Part shown: positions 20,419 through 31,085 of the stretch, one piece after another
Position numbering within the stretch: position 1 is the first letter of the stretch
Layout of the letters: each line of letters begins with the position of its first letter
DNA from: an uncultured Mycoplasma sp.
Lineage (GTDB): Bacteria; Bacillota_I; Bacilli_A; Mycoplasmatales; Metamycoplasmataceae
Assembly (NCBI GenBank): GCA_947039955.1
Contig: CAMRAC010000003.1
Location: forward strand, 50,302 to 114,301
Length of the DNA: 64,000 nucleotides
Direction of reading: 5' to 3'
Translations under genes and position numbers: made by a program
Notes under the pieces: model-generated
Databases searched by the model: none
What the model saw: the letters and a program-made list of their open reading frames with translations, nothing else
What the model was told of the DNA's origin: nothing

Positions 20419-21207
20419 ATGGGTTGAGTAATGTGACTTGTCATGGGTCTACTAGTAGGTGTTATGATTTTATTTTTAGGATTCAGTTACTTCCGTGATA
20501 AAAAGAAAAACAAAGTTGTTATTTACAAAAAAATTGAACTTAAAAACATTACTGAAAAAACTTCAAAAGAAATGTCTTTAAGAATTAGTACTATTGCTGA
20601 AGTTAATCAAGAAAAAATTGATGAATTTATTCCATCAATTGGAGTTTTGACTATGAAAGAAATTAATACTATCTCTAAAGAAATGTTGAAAGACATTTAC
20701 AAGTCAAACCTATTTAAGAAAATATATCTTGCTGAAGATTATGATCCTGAATTTGCAGATAAATTAAAAATATTGATTGATGTAAAATCTAATCACTGAA
20801 AGAAAAAATGTGTCGAAGAATTAAAATTCTTTTCAGAACTTGAAGAAGGATTAAAAAAAGACGATAACTATAATGAAGTTAAACAGGATATCATCAAAAA
20901 AGTTAATGCAAAATTTAACAAAGAAGATTTGATAGAAGATACTGGTCTAGAAGATAATTCAGTTTTAGAATTAGAACAAGTTGTTTCAAATGATAATTCA
21001 GCTTTAGAAGAAGTTAAGAGCATAGGTTTAGAAGAAAAAAATGAAGTTTCAACAAAAGATGTTGAAGTTGAAGAAGTAAAACCTGTAATTACTAAAAAAA
21101 CAACTACTAAAGCAAAACCTAATCCAATTAAAAAGGCTGTTCCAAAGAAAAAGCCAACAACTACTAAAAAAGTTACTCCAAAGGTAAAAAGTGAATCTAC
21201 CAAATAA
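20419..21207 (+). CDS. Single-pass membrane protein with Lys/Pro/Thr-rich tail
   Basis: Not recognised as a named family. The 262-residue product starts MGWVMWLVMGLLVGVMILFL (one N-terminal helix, two UGA Trp), has a middle ~130-residue domain rich in Lys/Glu/Ile with predicted helices, an acidic linker (residues ~170-215) and a basic, repetitive end with KKTTTKAKPNPIKKAVPKK. That tail resembles histone H1-like or nucleic-acid-binding tails and should be cytoplasmic. It has a very good ribosome site (CGGAGGAAAAT) and TATAAT at 20383-20388. Its last 17 bases overlap pgsA, so the two are co-translated. Confidence 0.8.
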
Positions 21208-21787
21208 ACTAACATTATTAAGAATGATTATGATTGTTCCATTTGTGTCATTCATGTCTTGCTTTCTAATATTTGGTTGAGGAAAATTTGAAACATTAAC
21301 TTATAGCGATCCGGAAACTATGTGACTATACTTATCTGGAATTGTTTTTGTCCTAGCGATGATAACAGATTGACTAGATGGTTTTTTAGCAAGAAAATAT
21401 AATCAAGTAACTTCATTTGGAAAATTGTTTGATCCTATTGCCGACAAAGTAATCACTACAACTGCAATGATTTTTTTAATGTTATTTAATTATTCATTTG
21501 TCTGATTGATTTTAATCTTTGTTTTAAGAGATGTTTTAGTTGATGGTTCAAGAAACCTAGCTGCTGTAAAACAATTAAAAATAGAGGCTTCTATTTATGG
21601 AAAAATGAAAACAGTTGTGCAGTCTATCGGCATCGTTATATTATTCTTTGTCACTCCTGTACTTTCAACTAAAGGAATATTAGAAGTTTCATTATTAAAC
21701 TTGCCTTTAATGATTGCGGGATTATTAAGCATTATTTCTGGAGCATTATATTTCAAACAAATTATTCCTCACTTGAATACTAAATAA
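21191..21787 (+). CDS. pgsA: CDP-diacylglycerol-glycerol-3-phosphate 3-phosphatidyltransferase
   Basis: Integral membrane enzyme for phosphatidylglycerol phosphate, the committed step of PG and cardiolipin synthesis. The CDP-alcohol phosphotransferase motif D-x2-DG-x2-AR-x8-G-x3-D-x3-D is perfect: D60, D63-G64, A67-R68, G77, D81 and D85. I chose the GTG at 21191, inside the upstream gene, because it yields the conserved N-terminus [17 protein letters not shown] and an AAAGG lies before it. The product is 198 residues with UGA Trp codons. Confidence 0.95.
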
Positions 21788-21811
21788 TTTATTGATTATT
21801 AAAATAGAATA

Positions 21812-21842
21812 AAAAAAGAAGGAATTATTTTCCTTCTTTTTT
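21812..21842. terminator. Bidirectional terminator between pgsA and lon
   Basis: AAAAAAGAAGGAA (21812-21824) and TTCCTTCTTTTTT (21830-21842) form a 13-bp perfect stem around TTATT. It contains the lon stop codon and serves both convergent transcripts. Confidence 0.85.
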
Positions 21843-24308
21843 AGTTTTCAATTTTGGTACTTGAATTGATTTTACATTCTTGAAAAGAACATCATAAATC
21901 TCTGAGTAGTGAGCAACAGGAATAAATTTAATTTCTGAAGTTACTTCTTTAGGGATGTCAACTAAATTTCTTTGATTCTCTTTAGGAATAAAAATTGTTT
22001 TTATACCTTTACCCAGAGCTGCTAAAGATTTCTCTTTTAAACCCCCTATAGCAAGGACTTTACCTCTCAAAGTAATTTCACCAGTCATTCCAACTAAATG
22101 CGACACAGGCTTACCTGAAAGAGCTGAAATGATAGATGTTGTAAATGTTACACCGGCTGAAGGTCCATCTTTAGGTACAGCACCTTCCGGAACATGAATA
22201 TGAATTTGGTTTTCATCAAAGTCAAAATCAATTTCAAACTTCTTAGCATTTGCTCTAATGTAAGCAAGTGATATTTGAGCTGATTCTTGCATTACTTCTT
22301 TTAATTGACCAGTTAACTTCAATTCACCTTTACCAGGGAAAGTTGTTACTTCAATTGGTAAGGTAGAACCACCATAAGATGTGTATGCCAATCCATTAAC
22401 TGAACCAACTTGCGGTTCTTTATCCATATCTTCATCAGTATATTTAATAACACCTAAAAACTTAGAAATTGTTTTATCTTCAATAATGAATGATTCTTTA
22501 ATTTTATTTTCAACTACACCTAGAGCAATTTTTCTAGCAATCTTATCAAGAACTCTTTGCAGATTTCTCACTCCAGCTTCCATTGTGTAATGTTTAGTAA
22601 TAAATTCTAATTGCTTGTCAGTGATTTGGAATTGTTCTGGAGTTAAAGCATTTTGTTTAATAACTTTTGATATTAAGTACTTTCTTGCAATATTAACTTT
22701 TTCAATAATTGTATATGAATTCAATTCAATTATTTCAACTCTATCTAAAAGTGGAGATGGAATTCCTTCATAGTAATTAGCTGTTGCAATAAACATAACT
22801 TTTGAAAGATCATATTCTATTTCCAAGTAGTGATCTTGGAAGTTTGAGTTTTGTTCTGGATCCAAAACCTCAAGCATCGCTGAAGAAGGATCTCCTTTGT
22901 GGTCTGATGACATCTTATCAATTTCATCTAACAAAATAATTGGATTTGAAACTCCTGATTTTTTAATTGCTTGAATTATCTTTCCGGGCATAGCTCCAAC
23001 ATAAGTTCTTCTATGACCTCTAATTTCAGATTCATCTTTAACACCACCTAAAGAAATTTTAATAAACTTTCTATCTAGTGATTCAGCAATAGCTTGAGCT
23101 AATGATGTCTTACCAGTTCCTGGAGGACCTAGCAAAGTTATTATTGGAGCATTATTTTGCCCAGAAGCTTTATTATAACCATTTGTTTTTTTGAAAAGTT
23201 CTTCGTTGATTTCAACATTATCACCTTCAACTAATTTCTGAGATTTTTTCTTTGGTGGATTCTTTTGTTTATTATTTATAATAACAGCCAAGAATTCAAC
23301 AATTCTTTCTTTCACTTCTTTTAAACCAAAGTGATGTTCATCAAGAACTTTTTTAGCCTTTTTAATATCTATTGATTCAATACTTGTTTTCTTTCAAGGA
23401 AGGATAGATAAAAGGTCGATATAGGTTCTGCTTATATTTGCTTCTGGTGAAGATGACATCATATTTTTTAATCTTGATTTTTCTTTTTTAATAGCAAAAA
23501 TAACTTCTTCTGGATATATTTTTTTATTTTCTTCAGACCTTAATATTTCATCAACTTTTTCTTCAGTATCATCCTCATCACCCAATTTATTTTTTATTAC
23601 TTTCATTCTTTCACGTAATAAAAATTCTCTTTGTTGATTATCTAAATTTTTCTTAATATCTTTATCTAAATTAACATCTAGTTCTAACATATTTTTATAA
23701 GTAATTAATGAAGCTAAGAAATGTTTGTATTGTTCCACAATGTCTCTAGATGCAAATATTTTATATTTATCTTGGAATGAAAACTCAATTACTGAAGCAA
23801 TACTATTTATAAAGTTTTTTTGTCCCATTGAACTTTTTAAAATTGCAATGTTTTTAGAAGGAAACAAAGTTTCTCCTCTTGAAATAGAAGATATAACAGT
23901 ATCAATTTTATCTATATAAATTGCTAGTTCTTTTTCAGAAACATCTTCATTCATTGGATCTAATAAAAAGTCTCCTGAAAAGTAAGCAATACCATCTTCG
24001 GTTATTGCAGGTGCATCTATATTTAAAAGTCTAACTCTTTTTTCACAAATTAAATGTAATTTTACATGTCCGCCAATTATCGGTTCTGTATTAGTTATAG
24101 TACATTGAATACCATATTCATAAAGTTCTGATTTATTCTTAATTGATGATGCATTAATATTTTTTTGTGAAATAATAACAATCTTATTACCGAAATCTTT
24201 TTTAGAGATATTTATCGAATTTATAGACTTTTTACGCCCAACTTCCAGAGTCATTGGCGCTGTTTCAAAACCGATAATTTCCCTTGATGGTATAAATGGT
24301 AAATTCAT
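21825..24308 (-). CDS. lon: ATP-dependent protease Lon
   Basis: Soluble AAA+ serine protease for damaged and regulatory proteins. Reading one UGA as Trp gives 827 residues. Domains in order: LonN substrate domain (PFIPSREIIGFETAPMTLEV), a coiled-coil region (NQQREFLLRERMKVIKNKLG), the AAA+ core with Walker A GPPGTGKT at 394-401 and Walker B ILLDEIDKM, then the protease domain with catalytic Ser717 in DGPSAG and Lys759 in GGLKEKS. About 40 extra residues rich in Lys, Asn and Gln lie before Walker A where E. coli Lon has a short loop. Start chosen at ATG 24308 because AGGAG lies five bases upstream; the longer frame from 24374 has no site. No CIRCE element is seen, but an inverted repeat lies in the leader. 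Confidence 0.97.
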
Positions 24309-24326
24309 ATATTCTCCTTTTATTGA

Positions 24327-24358
24327 TTTTGATAAAACATCATAAATGTTTATCAAAA
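24327..24358 (-). promoter_or_regulatory. Inverted repeat in the lon leader
   Basis: TTTTGATAAA (24327-24336) and TTTATCAAAA (24349-24358) form a perfect 10-bp inverted repeat with a 12-base spacer, between possible -10 boxes (TATAAT at 24379-24374 or TATATT at 24369-24364) and the ribosome site. It does not match CIRCE. It may be an operator or a 5' mRNA hairpin. Confidence 0.5.
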
Positions 24359-24426
24359 ATATTAATATAATCAATTATAAACAAAAAAGCAAAAATATTA
24401 AACTTTAAGATAAATAATGAGAATAA

Positions 24427-25068
24427 TTAGTAAAAATATTCACTTCTATTGATTAATATTGATAATAATCAAGAATTTAAACCCAAAGATACTAGGTTGA
24501 AGGCACCATAAACCAAAATAATTCCCCCTCAATAGTTAGGAACTATAAAAATTGCTTGCATTCCACTTGTTTCATATTGTTGCATCAATACCAAAAAGTT
24601 TAAGGAAAGAGCTTTGTTTGTAATAAGGTTAAAAAATATTGGTGTGAAAATCATTCCATTCAATGCAACCATAATTATTGTAGTAATAAAGGTTGCTACT
24701 GATAAAATTATCAAGATATTAGCTTTTTTAAAGAATTTTTTTAAAATATATGTTGAAAAAACAAAGATTAAACAAGTAATTACAAATATTGTTTTACCAA
24801 TAAAAAATAATTCAATAAAACCGATATTTGTTCCTGGTAAAAATGGATGAATAATAAAATTACATAAAAGAGTTATCAGGCCATATTTTCAACCACTTGC
24901 CATAAAAGCTAATACTATAAAACCAATACCAATATCAACTCTTAAAAAGGATACACCAAAGATAAATGGAACAACATTTGAAATCATAGATGTAATTAAT
25001 GACAAAGCAAGCATTAGAGAACTAAAAACGAGTGGGAAATATATAGATTTATTTTTATTAAAAACCAT
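24427..25068 (-). CDS. ECF transporter S component (substrate-binding membrane subunit)
   Basis: A 213-residue protein with about six hydrophobic helices, reconstructed from ATG 25068 with UGA as Trp. ISNVVPFIFGVSFLRVDIG followed by IGFIVLAFMASGWKYGLI fits the S-component pattern in which a short loop with R-x-D precedes a helix starting I-x-F-L-A, and YGAFNLVSLGLNSW near the C-terminus resembles the conserved F-N-x-x-K-x-x-x-S segment. These subunits bind a vitamin or nucleobase and pair with the shared EcfA1A2T module, which is not in this window. The ligand cannot be inferred. AAAGG precedes the start, ten bases after ktrB, so it is co-transcribed with ktrB. Confidence 0.7.
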
Positions 25069-25078
25069 TCAGACCTTT

Positions 25079-26578
25079 CTAACCTATCGCAATTTCTTCT
25101 TCTAAATAGTCAAATGTGAATTGTTTATTCTTATTTCTTCTTCAAATTAGAATTGTTGATGATATTCCCAATTGTCCAATGAACATGGTTAGGATAATGG
25201 CTATTTTAGAAATTTCATTTAAACTAGAGGTTAGTCCGGTTGATAACCCGGTAGTTCCAAAGGCTGATGAAACTTCAAAGAAGGCATCTATAAACCCAAA
25301 GTTTTGTAAAGTTTCGTTATGGATGGATGACATAGTGATCATAGAAACAACTAACACTATTACAACAGAGATAGCAAAAACTATTTGAGCAGCACTAGTT
25401 GTTTTTTGAGGAATCTTTCTGTTGAAGGCCCTAACGTTAGGAGTTCCCCTAACCTTTGAAACAATTGATAGAATAACAAGTGCGATAGTTGTTGTTCTAA
25501 TTCCACCGGCTGTTGATGAAGGCGCTGAACCTATGAACATCATAATTGAATAAATAATAATTGTTGGTTCAGATAATTGTTTTAAGTTAATTGTTGCAAA
25601 ACCAGCATTACGAGTTGAGAATGTATTAAAGAAAATAGCCATAACTTTAGAACCAGTATCTCCAATATCACTTTGTCATAATGAAACTTCATCTCCATCC
25701 AAACTTCTCATAGATGTTGTTTCAAAAGAGAACGCTAAAATTAAACCAATAACTGATACTGCCAAATAAGAAATACAACTTATTTTAGAGAATAAAGAAA
25801 AAGCAGGTGCTTTACCTGGTAATCTTTTAACTTTGTGTCTTAAAAAAGAATATGTATCATAAATAACTGGATAACCTATTCCACCAATAATAAACAATAC
25901 CATGAAAACCAATTGCATAGTATAAGCGGTATAGTATGGTGCCAAAGAAGAACTACCTATAATATCAAAACCAGCATTATTTATTGCGCTTATAGAATGA
26001 AAAACAGCAAACCTAATTGATAAACCAATATCTCCTACTGGATTATTTTTGATATTTATTTCATTTGGTAATTCAAAATAAAATACGAAAGAAAGGATGA
26101 AAGAAGAAAGTGCAATCAAAATGAAAATTAAACTGATTGAAACAATAATTGTTTTTTTAGAAAGACTAGCATCTTTAGAAGATCTTTCTTTATCCAAAAG
26201 ATTACTAGTTGATAAATTCAATTTTCTACCAAGAATAAAGTTGAAGATATAAACTTTTAAAGCAAAAATACCAATACCACCCAATAAAATAAGAATTGCA
26301 ATTATAGCTTGACCAAACATAGATCAAGTTTCAGATGTTACAACCGTCACCAAACCAGTATCACTAAACGCGCTCGCAGCAGTGAATAAAGCATCTATAT
26401 AACTAACCTCAACACCAGGAAGATGAGCGAAAGGACTTAATAATAATAAAGATGTGAAAATAGTTACAAAGAAATAGGCAATAAAGATGATTTTTGTGTT
26501 TGATAAATTAAAAAAGAATTGTTTTATTTTCTTTCAAAATTGACCAATATTTCAGTTGTTATTATTTATATTTTTCAT
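25079..26578 (-). CDS. ktrB: Potassium uptake channel subunit KtrB/TrkH
   Basis: Membrane pore of the Ktr potassium importer. Read from ATG 26578 through several UGA Trp codons, it gives 499 residues with four M1-P-M2 repeats. Selectivity-filter segments are visible: FTAASAFSDTGLVTV (repeat 1), VFHSISAINNAGFDI (repeat 2), FNTFSTRNAGFATINL (repeat 3) and VSSAFGTTGLSTGLT (repeat 4), each keeping the filter Gly. SAPSSTAGGIRTTTIA is the gating-loop region. A TATAAT lies eight bases before ATG without a ribosome site. Divergent from ktrA, its cytoplasmic regulator. Confidence 0.95.
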
Positions 26579-26641
26579 ATTTAAGTATTATACTAATAAA
26601 ATAATGTAAAATTATATTTAAAATATATGTGAGGTGCCGTT

Positions 26642-27382
26642 ATGTCTAGAAAAGATATATGTGTAATTGGAATAGGTAGATTCGGTAGCGCTGTGGTTTC
26701 TAAATTGATCGATTTAGAGCAAAATGTTTTGGCAATTGATCAAGACGAATTGAAATTAAATAAACTTAAAGATAAAACTGTTAGTTCGATTATTTTAGAT
26801 GCTGCTGATATGAATGCTCTTCAAGCTGCAGGAGTTAGTAACATTGATACTGTAATAGTAGGAGTTGGGGATAATATTGAAATTATTGCCGCTTTACTAG
26901 AATTAAAAATAAAGCACATTATTGCTAGAGCTAAAACTCATAGACATGCACGTGTTCTAAAACAAATTGGTGTAGATGTTATTATTAGACCTGAAGAAGA
27001 ATCAGGAACAAGAACAGCATTGATTGCAACAAACGCAAACTTCATTAACTTCTCACACTCATTGAAAGAATTGGGAGACGGTTTTGTTATTGGTTCGACA
27101 AAAGTAAAGAATGATAAATATATCGGAGTGCCTTTAAAAGATCTTTCACTTACTAAAAAAGGAATCACTATTGTTTTAGTAAAAGATGATTCAAAAACAA
27201 CTCTTCCAAATGGTCTAGTTAAATTAAATTTTGACTCTATCGTTACATTAGTAGGAATGGTAGATCATGTTACTAAATTTATTGGAGCGCTAAATAAAAA
27301 CGTAGAACCCAAAAAGAAACCAGTTGACTTTGATACAAAAACAACTAAAACCAGAAGAATAAGTATAAAAAAACCAAATTAA
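26642..27382 (+). CDS. ktrA: Potassium uptake regulatory subunit KtrA/TrkA
   Basis: Cytoplasmic RCK protein that gates KtrB in response to nucleotides. The Rossmann motif is VIGIGRFGSAVVSKL, with the acidic strand end at IDQDE, then AADMNALQAAGV and VGVGDNIEIIAALLELK. The C-terminal RCK_C part (GVPLKDLSLTKKGITIVLVK) follows. It is 246 residues with a basic tail KTTKTRRISIKKPN. A GAGGTG site precedes ATG. Its stop codon lies within the bidirectional terminator that it shares with pncB. Confidence 0.95.
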   Translation: MSRKDICVIGIGRFGSAVVSKLIDLEQNVLAIDQDELKLNKLKDKTVSSIILDAADMNALQAAGVSNIDTVIVGVGDNIEIIAALLELKIKHIIARAKTHRHARVLKQIGVDVIIRPEEESGTRTALIATNANFINFSHSLKELGDGFVIGSTKVKNDKYIGVPLKDLSLTKKGITIVLVKDDSKTTLPNGLVKLNFDSIVTLVGMVDHVTKFIGALNKNVEPKKKPVDFDTKTTKTRRISIKKPN

Positions 27383-27409
27383 TATTATTTAAATAATATT
27401 AATTTTTTA
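27377..27409. terminator. Bidirectional all-AT terminator containing both stop codons
   Basis: A 28-bp perfect palindrome (27377-27404), arms AATTAATATTATTT and AAATAATATTAATT, is followed by TTTTT on the plus strand and by A/T-rich sequence on the minus. The ktrA TAA (27380-27382) and the pncB TAA (27385-27387) both lie in its left arm, two bases apart. Confidence 0.7.
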
Positions 27410-28419
27410 TTCTCTTGGTATTTTCTACCTTCTTTAGCAATTGGAATACCATCCAATAATACTGCATCACAACTAAATCCAATGTTAATTTTAAGAATTG
27501 ATTCACCAACTCCATAAGAATCAACTGGAGATTTATTCTTTTCGAATTCTTTAATTTTTTCAGCAGTAAATCCTGATGAAACAATAATCTGAACATGTGA
27601 ACCATTGTGATCATCAAGAGCTTTTCTTAATCTCTTAACTTGTTCAACATTAACACCATATTGTGGAGTTTCATTTGAAAACATTTTATCAACCATGTTA
27701 ATTGAAGTATCTATTCTTACTCCCGCCAACCTTTTACCAAGTTCTTTTAAAACAGCTAAAGAGTCAGAGATTACATCATTGCTAAAATCTACTAATGCGA
27801 TAAATTCTTTTTCTTTCGGGAATGTTTCCACATAAGCTTTCATTACAGAAACTAAATCTCCATTAAAGTGTTGAATTAAAATATGTGGAATTGATCCAAA
27901 AATAACTTCTTCTTTTCCTTGAGCTCCAACATATGTTGAATGTCCTATCATTCCAGAGTCTTCAACCGCTCTTCCATCTATACCTTGATTAAGATAATGA
28001 TCACCACGATCACCCATATAAACAACATTCTTCTTACCGGCTGCTTTAACACACTTATAAGCATTAGTTGCTATAGAAGTTGATCTTGCCAAGATACCAT
28101 CGATAATACCTTCATAAATACCAAATTCTTGGTATTTACCAGTCAACTGTAGAACTGGTTCCAAGTTTTTAATCATAGTTCTATCTTTTAGATATTTAAT
28201 TTCATATTTAGAAGTATCTGTATTCTCTTTTAATAGTTTTAAAACTTCCGTCATTCCTGATAGTAAAACATCATCATTTCTTTGGAAGAATTGTACAGTA
28301 ACCACACTGTCTGGTTTATATTTCTTTATTATAGTTTCAGCTATAAAAAAATATTGAGCTATATAGTTTTTAATTTCCACGGCAAATCCCTTTTTAATAT
28401 ATTTATAATATTTTAACAT
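27385..28419 (-). CDS. pncB: Nicotinate phosphoribosyltransferase
   Basis: Makes nicotinate mononucleotide from nicotinate and PRPP for NAD salvage. Family features: QFFQRNDDVLLSGMTEVLKLL at the N-terminus, GIYEGIIDGILARSTSIATN with the conserved Glu-Gly and Arg, HFNGDLVSVMKAYVETFP, LAGVRIDTSINMVDKMF (active-site Arg-x-Asp) and the PRPP loop IIVSSGFTAEKIKEF. 344 residues from ATG 28419, or 331 from GTG 28380; the GTG has GGG eight bases upstream and starts closer to the conserved region, so the shorter form is plausible. No UGA codon is used. Convergent with ktrA, divergent from lspA. Confidence 0.93.
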   Translation of the reverse strand: MLKYYKYIKKGFAVEIKNYIAQYFFIAETIIKKYKPDSVVTVQFFQRNDDVLLSGMTEVLKLLKENTDTSKYEIKYLKDRTMIKNLEPVLQLTGKYQEFGIYEGIIDGILARSTSIATNAYKCVKAAGKKNVVYMGDRGDHYLNQGIDGRAVEDSGMIGHSTYVGAQGKEEVIFGSIPHILIQHFNGDLVSVMKAYVETFPKEKEFIALVDFSNDVISDSLAVLKELGKRLAGVRIDTSINMVDKMFSNETPQYGVNVEQVKRLRKALDDHNGSHVQIIVSSGFTAEKIKEFEKNKSPVDSYGVGESILKINIGFSCDAVLLDGIPIAKEGRKYQENKKLILFK

Positions 28420-28434
28420 TTATTAAAAAATATA

Positions 28435-28440
28435 TATAAT
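28435..28440 (+). promoter_or_regulatory. Leaderless-type promoter of lspA
   Basis: TATAAT with six bases to the ATG at 28447 and no ribosome site; predicted transcription start is the A of ATG. Confidence 0.65.
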
Positions 28441-28446
28441 TTTAAT

Positions 28447-29034
28447 ATGATTAAAAAATACTACAGCACCTTCCTGGCTTTCAATAAGCACCACTTTTTG
28501 GAAAATAAAAAATCCATACTTATAAATTTAGCAATTTTTTTCGGAGTAATTCTTATTTTGACTTTAATAGATCAACTGACAAAAACTTTTTTATTCAGTT
28601 GAGCTGACCAACCAGATTCTGATGGTAAGTGACAAGGTGATGGAGTTATAAAAGGAGATTATGTTTTATTCGGCATTAAATCTGTTGCCAATTATGGAGT
28701 TACATTATTCGGAGGACTGTTTCCAACTTGAGTGTTGCATGTCTTTAGTATTTTCATCTTTATACTTTGTTCTTCGTTTGCACTTTACTCACATGACAAA
28801 TTATTAATTTTTGCAATTGCATTTACATTTGCAGGAACATTAGGAAACTTCTTAGATAGAGCTATGTTCGATGGGGCTGTAAAGGATATTATCTTTATTC
28901 CTTGATTACAATCATTTAACTTTGTAAGTGGTGTATTCAATTTTGCTGACATGTGATTATTTGTAGGTTCTATAATTGCTGTTGCCTACATCATATTATT
29001 AGGTGTTAGACACTACAAACATAACAAGATGTAA
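28447..29034 (+). CDS. lspA: Lipoprotein signal peptidase (signal peptidase II)
   Basis: Membrane aspartyl protease that cleaves before the lipidated Cys of prolipoproteins. The active-site blocks are ANYGVTLFGG (corresponding to N-x-G-x-x-F-G), GTLGNFLDRAMFDGAVKDII with the first catalytic Asp after N-x-x-DR, and FNFADMW with the second. 195 residues with four hydrophobic helices and a charged N-terminal extension of about 20 residues; many Trp are UGA. It should process the several lipoproteins in the 41-62 kb island. Confidence 0.95.
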
Positions 29035-29115
29035 AATTTTGTAGCTTTATTAATAAGGTGACTTATGTTATCGCTAATTAATTACTAAATTCAATAACTC
29101 TTTATAAAGAGAAAC

Positions 29116-29139
29116 AAAAAAACACTCAAGGTGTTTTTT
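29116..29139 (+). terminator. lspA terminator
   Basis: AAAAAACAC pairs with GTGTTTTTT around TCAAG. The 29035-29115 stretch before it shows no further gene. Confidence 0.75.
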
Positions 29140-29202
29140 AATATTTTTAAGGACAATAAAAACTATATATTCATAAGGTAGTTATTGATATATAGTTTTA
29201 AA

Positions 29203-31011
29203 TTAAATAACTATGACTCCTGTAAATAACAGAGCAACCACTGCCGCAATACCAACCATTAATAATGTTGAAAAAGATAATAATAGATAAAGTGTTTTTT
29301 TACTTTTTTGTTTTTTTACTTTAGGTTGTTTAGCTGCTTTAGGTTGTTTAGCAGGAATATTTTGAGCAGGCATATTTTGTGTGCTTGTATCAAAACTTTG
29401 TGCAGATGTATTTGATCTAGTTTGTTTAATTGCTGAATCATTATTAAATTGGAAATCAGAAGTTGTTTCATTTCTTGGAGCTAAATTTGTTTGAGTGTTT
29501 GAATATTGTGAGTAATCTCCGTAAGGATAATCACCATTAGCCATAATTGGTTCATTAATAATAGGCTCTAAAACTCTAGTTGTTTGTTGAGGTTGGTAAA
29601 CCGTTTTAATAACTTGTTGAATAACTGGTTGAATAACTGGTTGAATAATTGTTTCGCCTTGATTATTATTAAAATAAGGATTGTTAACTGTATTTTGCAT
29701 TGTGTTTTGCATTGTGTTTTGCATAGTATAAGGATTAAAAATCATTGTACTTGTTCCTAATGGATTTATCTCTGTGTTTAACATTTGATTTGGTACTGCC
29801 GTAAATTCAACAGTTCCATATGATCTTTGCATATTTGTTGTGTTTGGGTTGTTATTAACCGGCACTCAAACATCATTATGGGAATTTGCGTTTGCGTTAA
29901 ATTGGTTTTTCTTTGAATTCATATTCAGGGCTCCGTCTCTATCGAATGTATAGAAGTTATTTTTTAATATTTTACCACTATTATTAAAATAATTTTGAAA
30001 ATTATTGTTTAAAAAATCATATTCATTCATAGGGTGTAGTTGTATTTTTTGATTTTCAAAATCGTTTTGGAAGTTAAAATCGTTTAAATTTACTCCAAAA
30101 TTATTTCAATTGTCATAGTAATCATTTTGGTAATAATTTTGTGAATAATTGTTTTGATAATTTTGTGAATCATAATTATTATAGGAGTTATGGTCTTCAT
30201 TATTGTCGAAATTGTTGTTGTTATTGTCAATATTATTATTATTTGAAAATCTATCAGAATTATAATTATTTAAAAAATCATTTGTGTCAGTATGACTATA
30301 ATTGTTATTATTTGAAAATCTATCAGAATTATAATTATTTAAAAAATCATTTGTGTCAGTATGACTGTTGTTAGAGAAGTTTGTTCTTTCTATTTCGTTG
30401 TATTCAATATCATTTCCCATTTCAGGTCTCAAGACAATATCTTCTTCATTTAATTTTTCTTCTCTAATGTTAGGTGTAGATTTTTGAATTAATTCTCTCA
30501 TAACTTCAGGAGATGAAGATTTATCTACATGTTTTTTTGTAAGATTAAACTCTTGAGTTTTTTCATCATACTCACTCATTATTTCTTCCGCAACATCATT
30601 ATCAAAAATTAAATATGAATTTTTGTTTTTGTTAATTCTATCAATTCCTTTTTTAGCAAGTATATCACTACCATTTGAAGAATCTATTTGTAATGCATGG
30701 AATAAATTTCTTTTAATAATTCTTGCTGAATTTTCACTAATATTTGGAACAATTCCAATTACATGTTTTAATTCATCTTTCTCTTTGGTTGTTTTGATGT
30801 AACCATCAAAAGAATCTTTTAAATTATCTTTTTGAGTTGGTTTTGAACTTGATTTTTGAAATCAAATAATACCAATGTTTTCTAATGATAAATAATAATT
30901 CAAACAATCTTCTCTACTTTTAAAGTTTGCTATGGGCTTTTCATTAGCTTGTTTTAACTTTCATGAAAACGGTATGTTATTTACATTATATAAACAATAG
31001 AATTTTTTCAT
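29203..31011 (-). CDS. Tail-anchored Asn/Gln-rich protein with folded N-terminal domain
   Basis: Unnamed. Joining frames through UGA Trp gives 602 residues from ATG 31011, after GAGGT. Residues 1-145 look folded (MKKFYCLYNVNNIPFSWKL, with a conserved-looking SREDCLNYYLSLENIGIIWF). Residues ~145-300 are acidic then extremely Asn-rich, including two 23-residue repeats (SHTDTNDFLNNYNSDRF...). Residues ~300-560 are Gln/Asn/Pro/Thr-rich with short repeats (MQNT, IQPV). A Lys-rich stretch (KQPKVKKQKSKK) precedes one C-terminal helix (LYLLLSFSTLLMVGIAAVVA). No signal peptide, so the topology is tail-anchored with the rest in the cytoplasm, or the reverse if exported. Such composition recalls mycoplasma cytoskeletal or attachment-organelle proteins. 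It follows a J-domain gene 74 bases upstream and has its own TATAAT at 31040-31035. Confidence 0.8.
30235..30366. repeat. In-gene tandem repeat, 69-bp period
   Basis: Two copies, about 63 bases identical (30235-30297 and 30304-30366), encode the 23-residue Asn-rich repeat of the tail-anchored protein. The period is a multiple of three, so copy-number change would keep the frame. Confidence 0.85.
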
Positions 31012-31085
31012 AATACCTCACTTTTATAAAAACTATTATAACACCTATAAAAAAAGTTTAACCCCAAATATTAAAAACTAATTAA

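Noticed and set aside
21825..24308. lon, ftsZ, metG, the P-type ATPase and the giant proteins look like strings of broken genes
   Set aside because: Every break is a TGA in an otherwise continuous frame with conserved motifs on both sides, so these are UGA-Trp codons and not nonsense mutations.
30141..30374. Plus-strand ORF and CRISPR-like repeats in the Asn-rich region
   Set aside because: The repeat is a 69-bp in-frame coding repeat of the minus-strand gene, with only two copies and no spacers; the plus-strand frame (Tyr/Cys-rich) is its mirror image.
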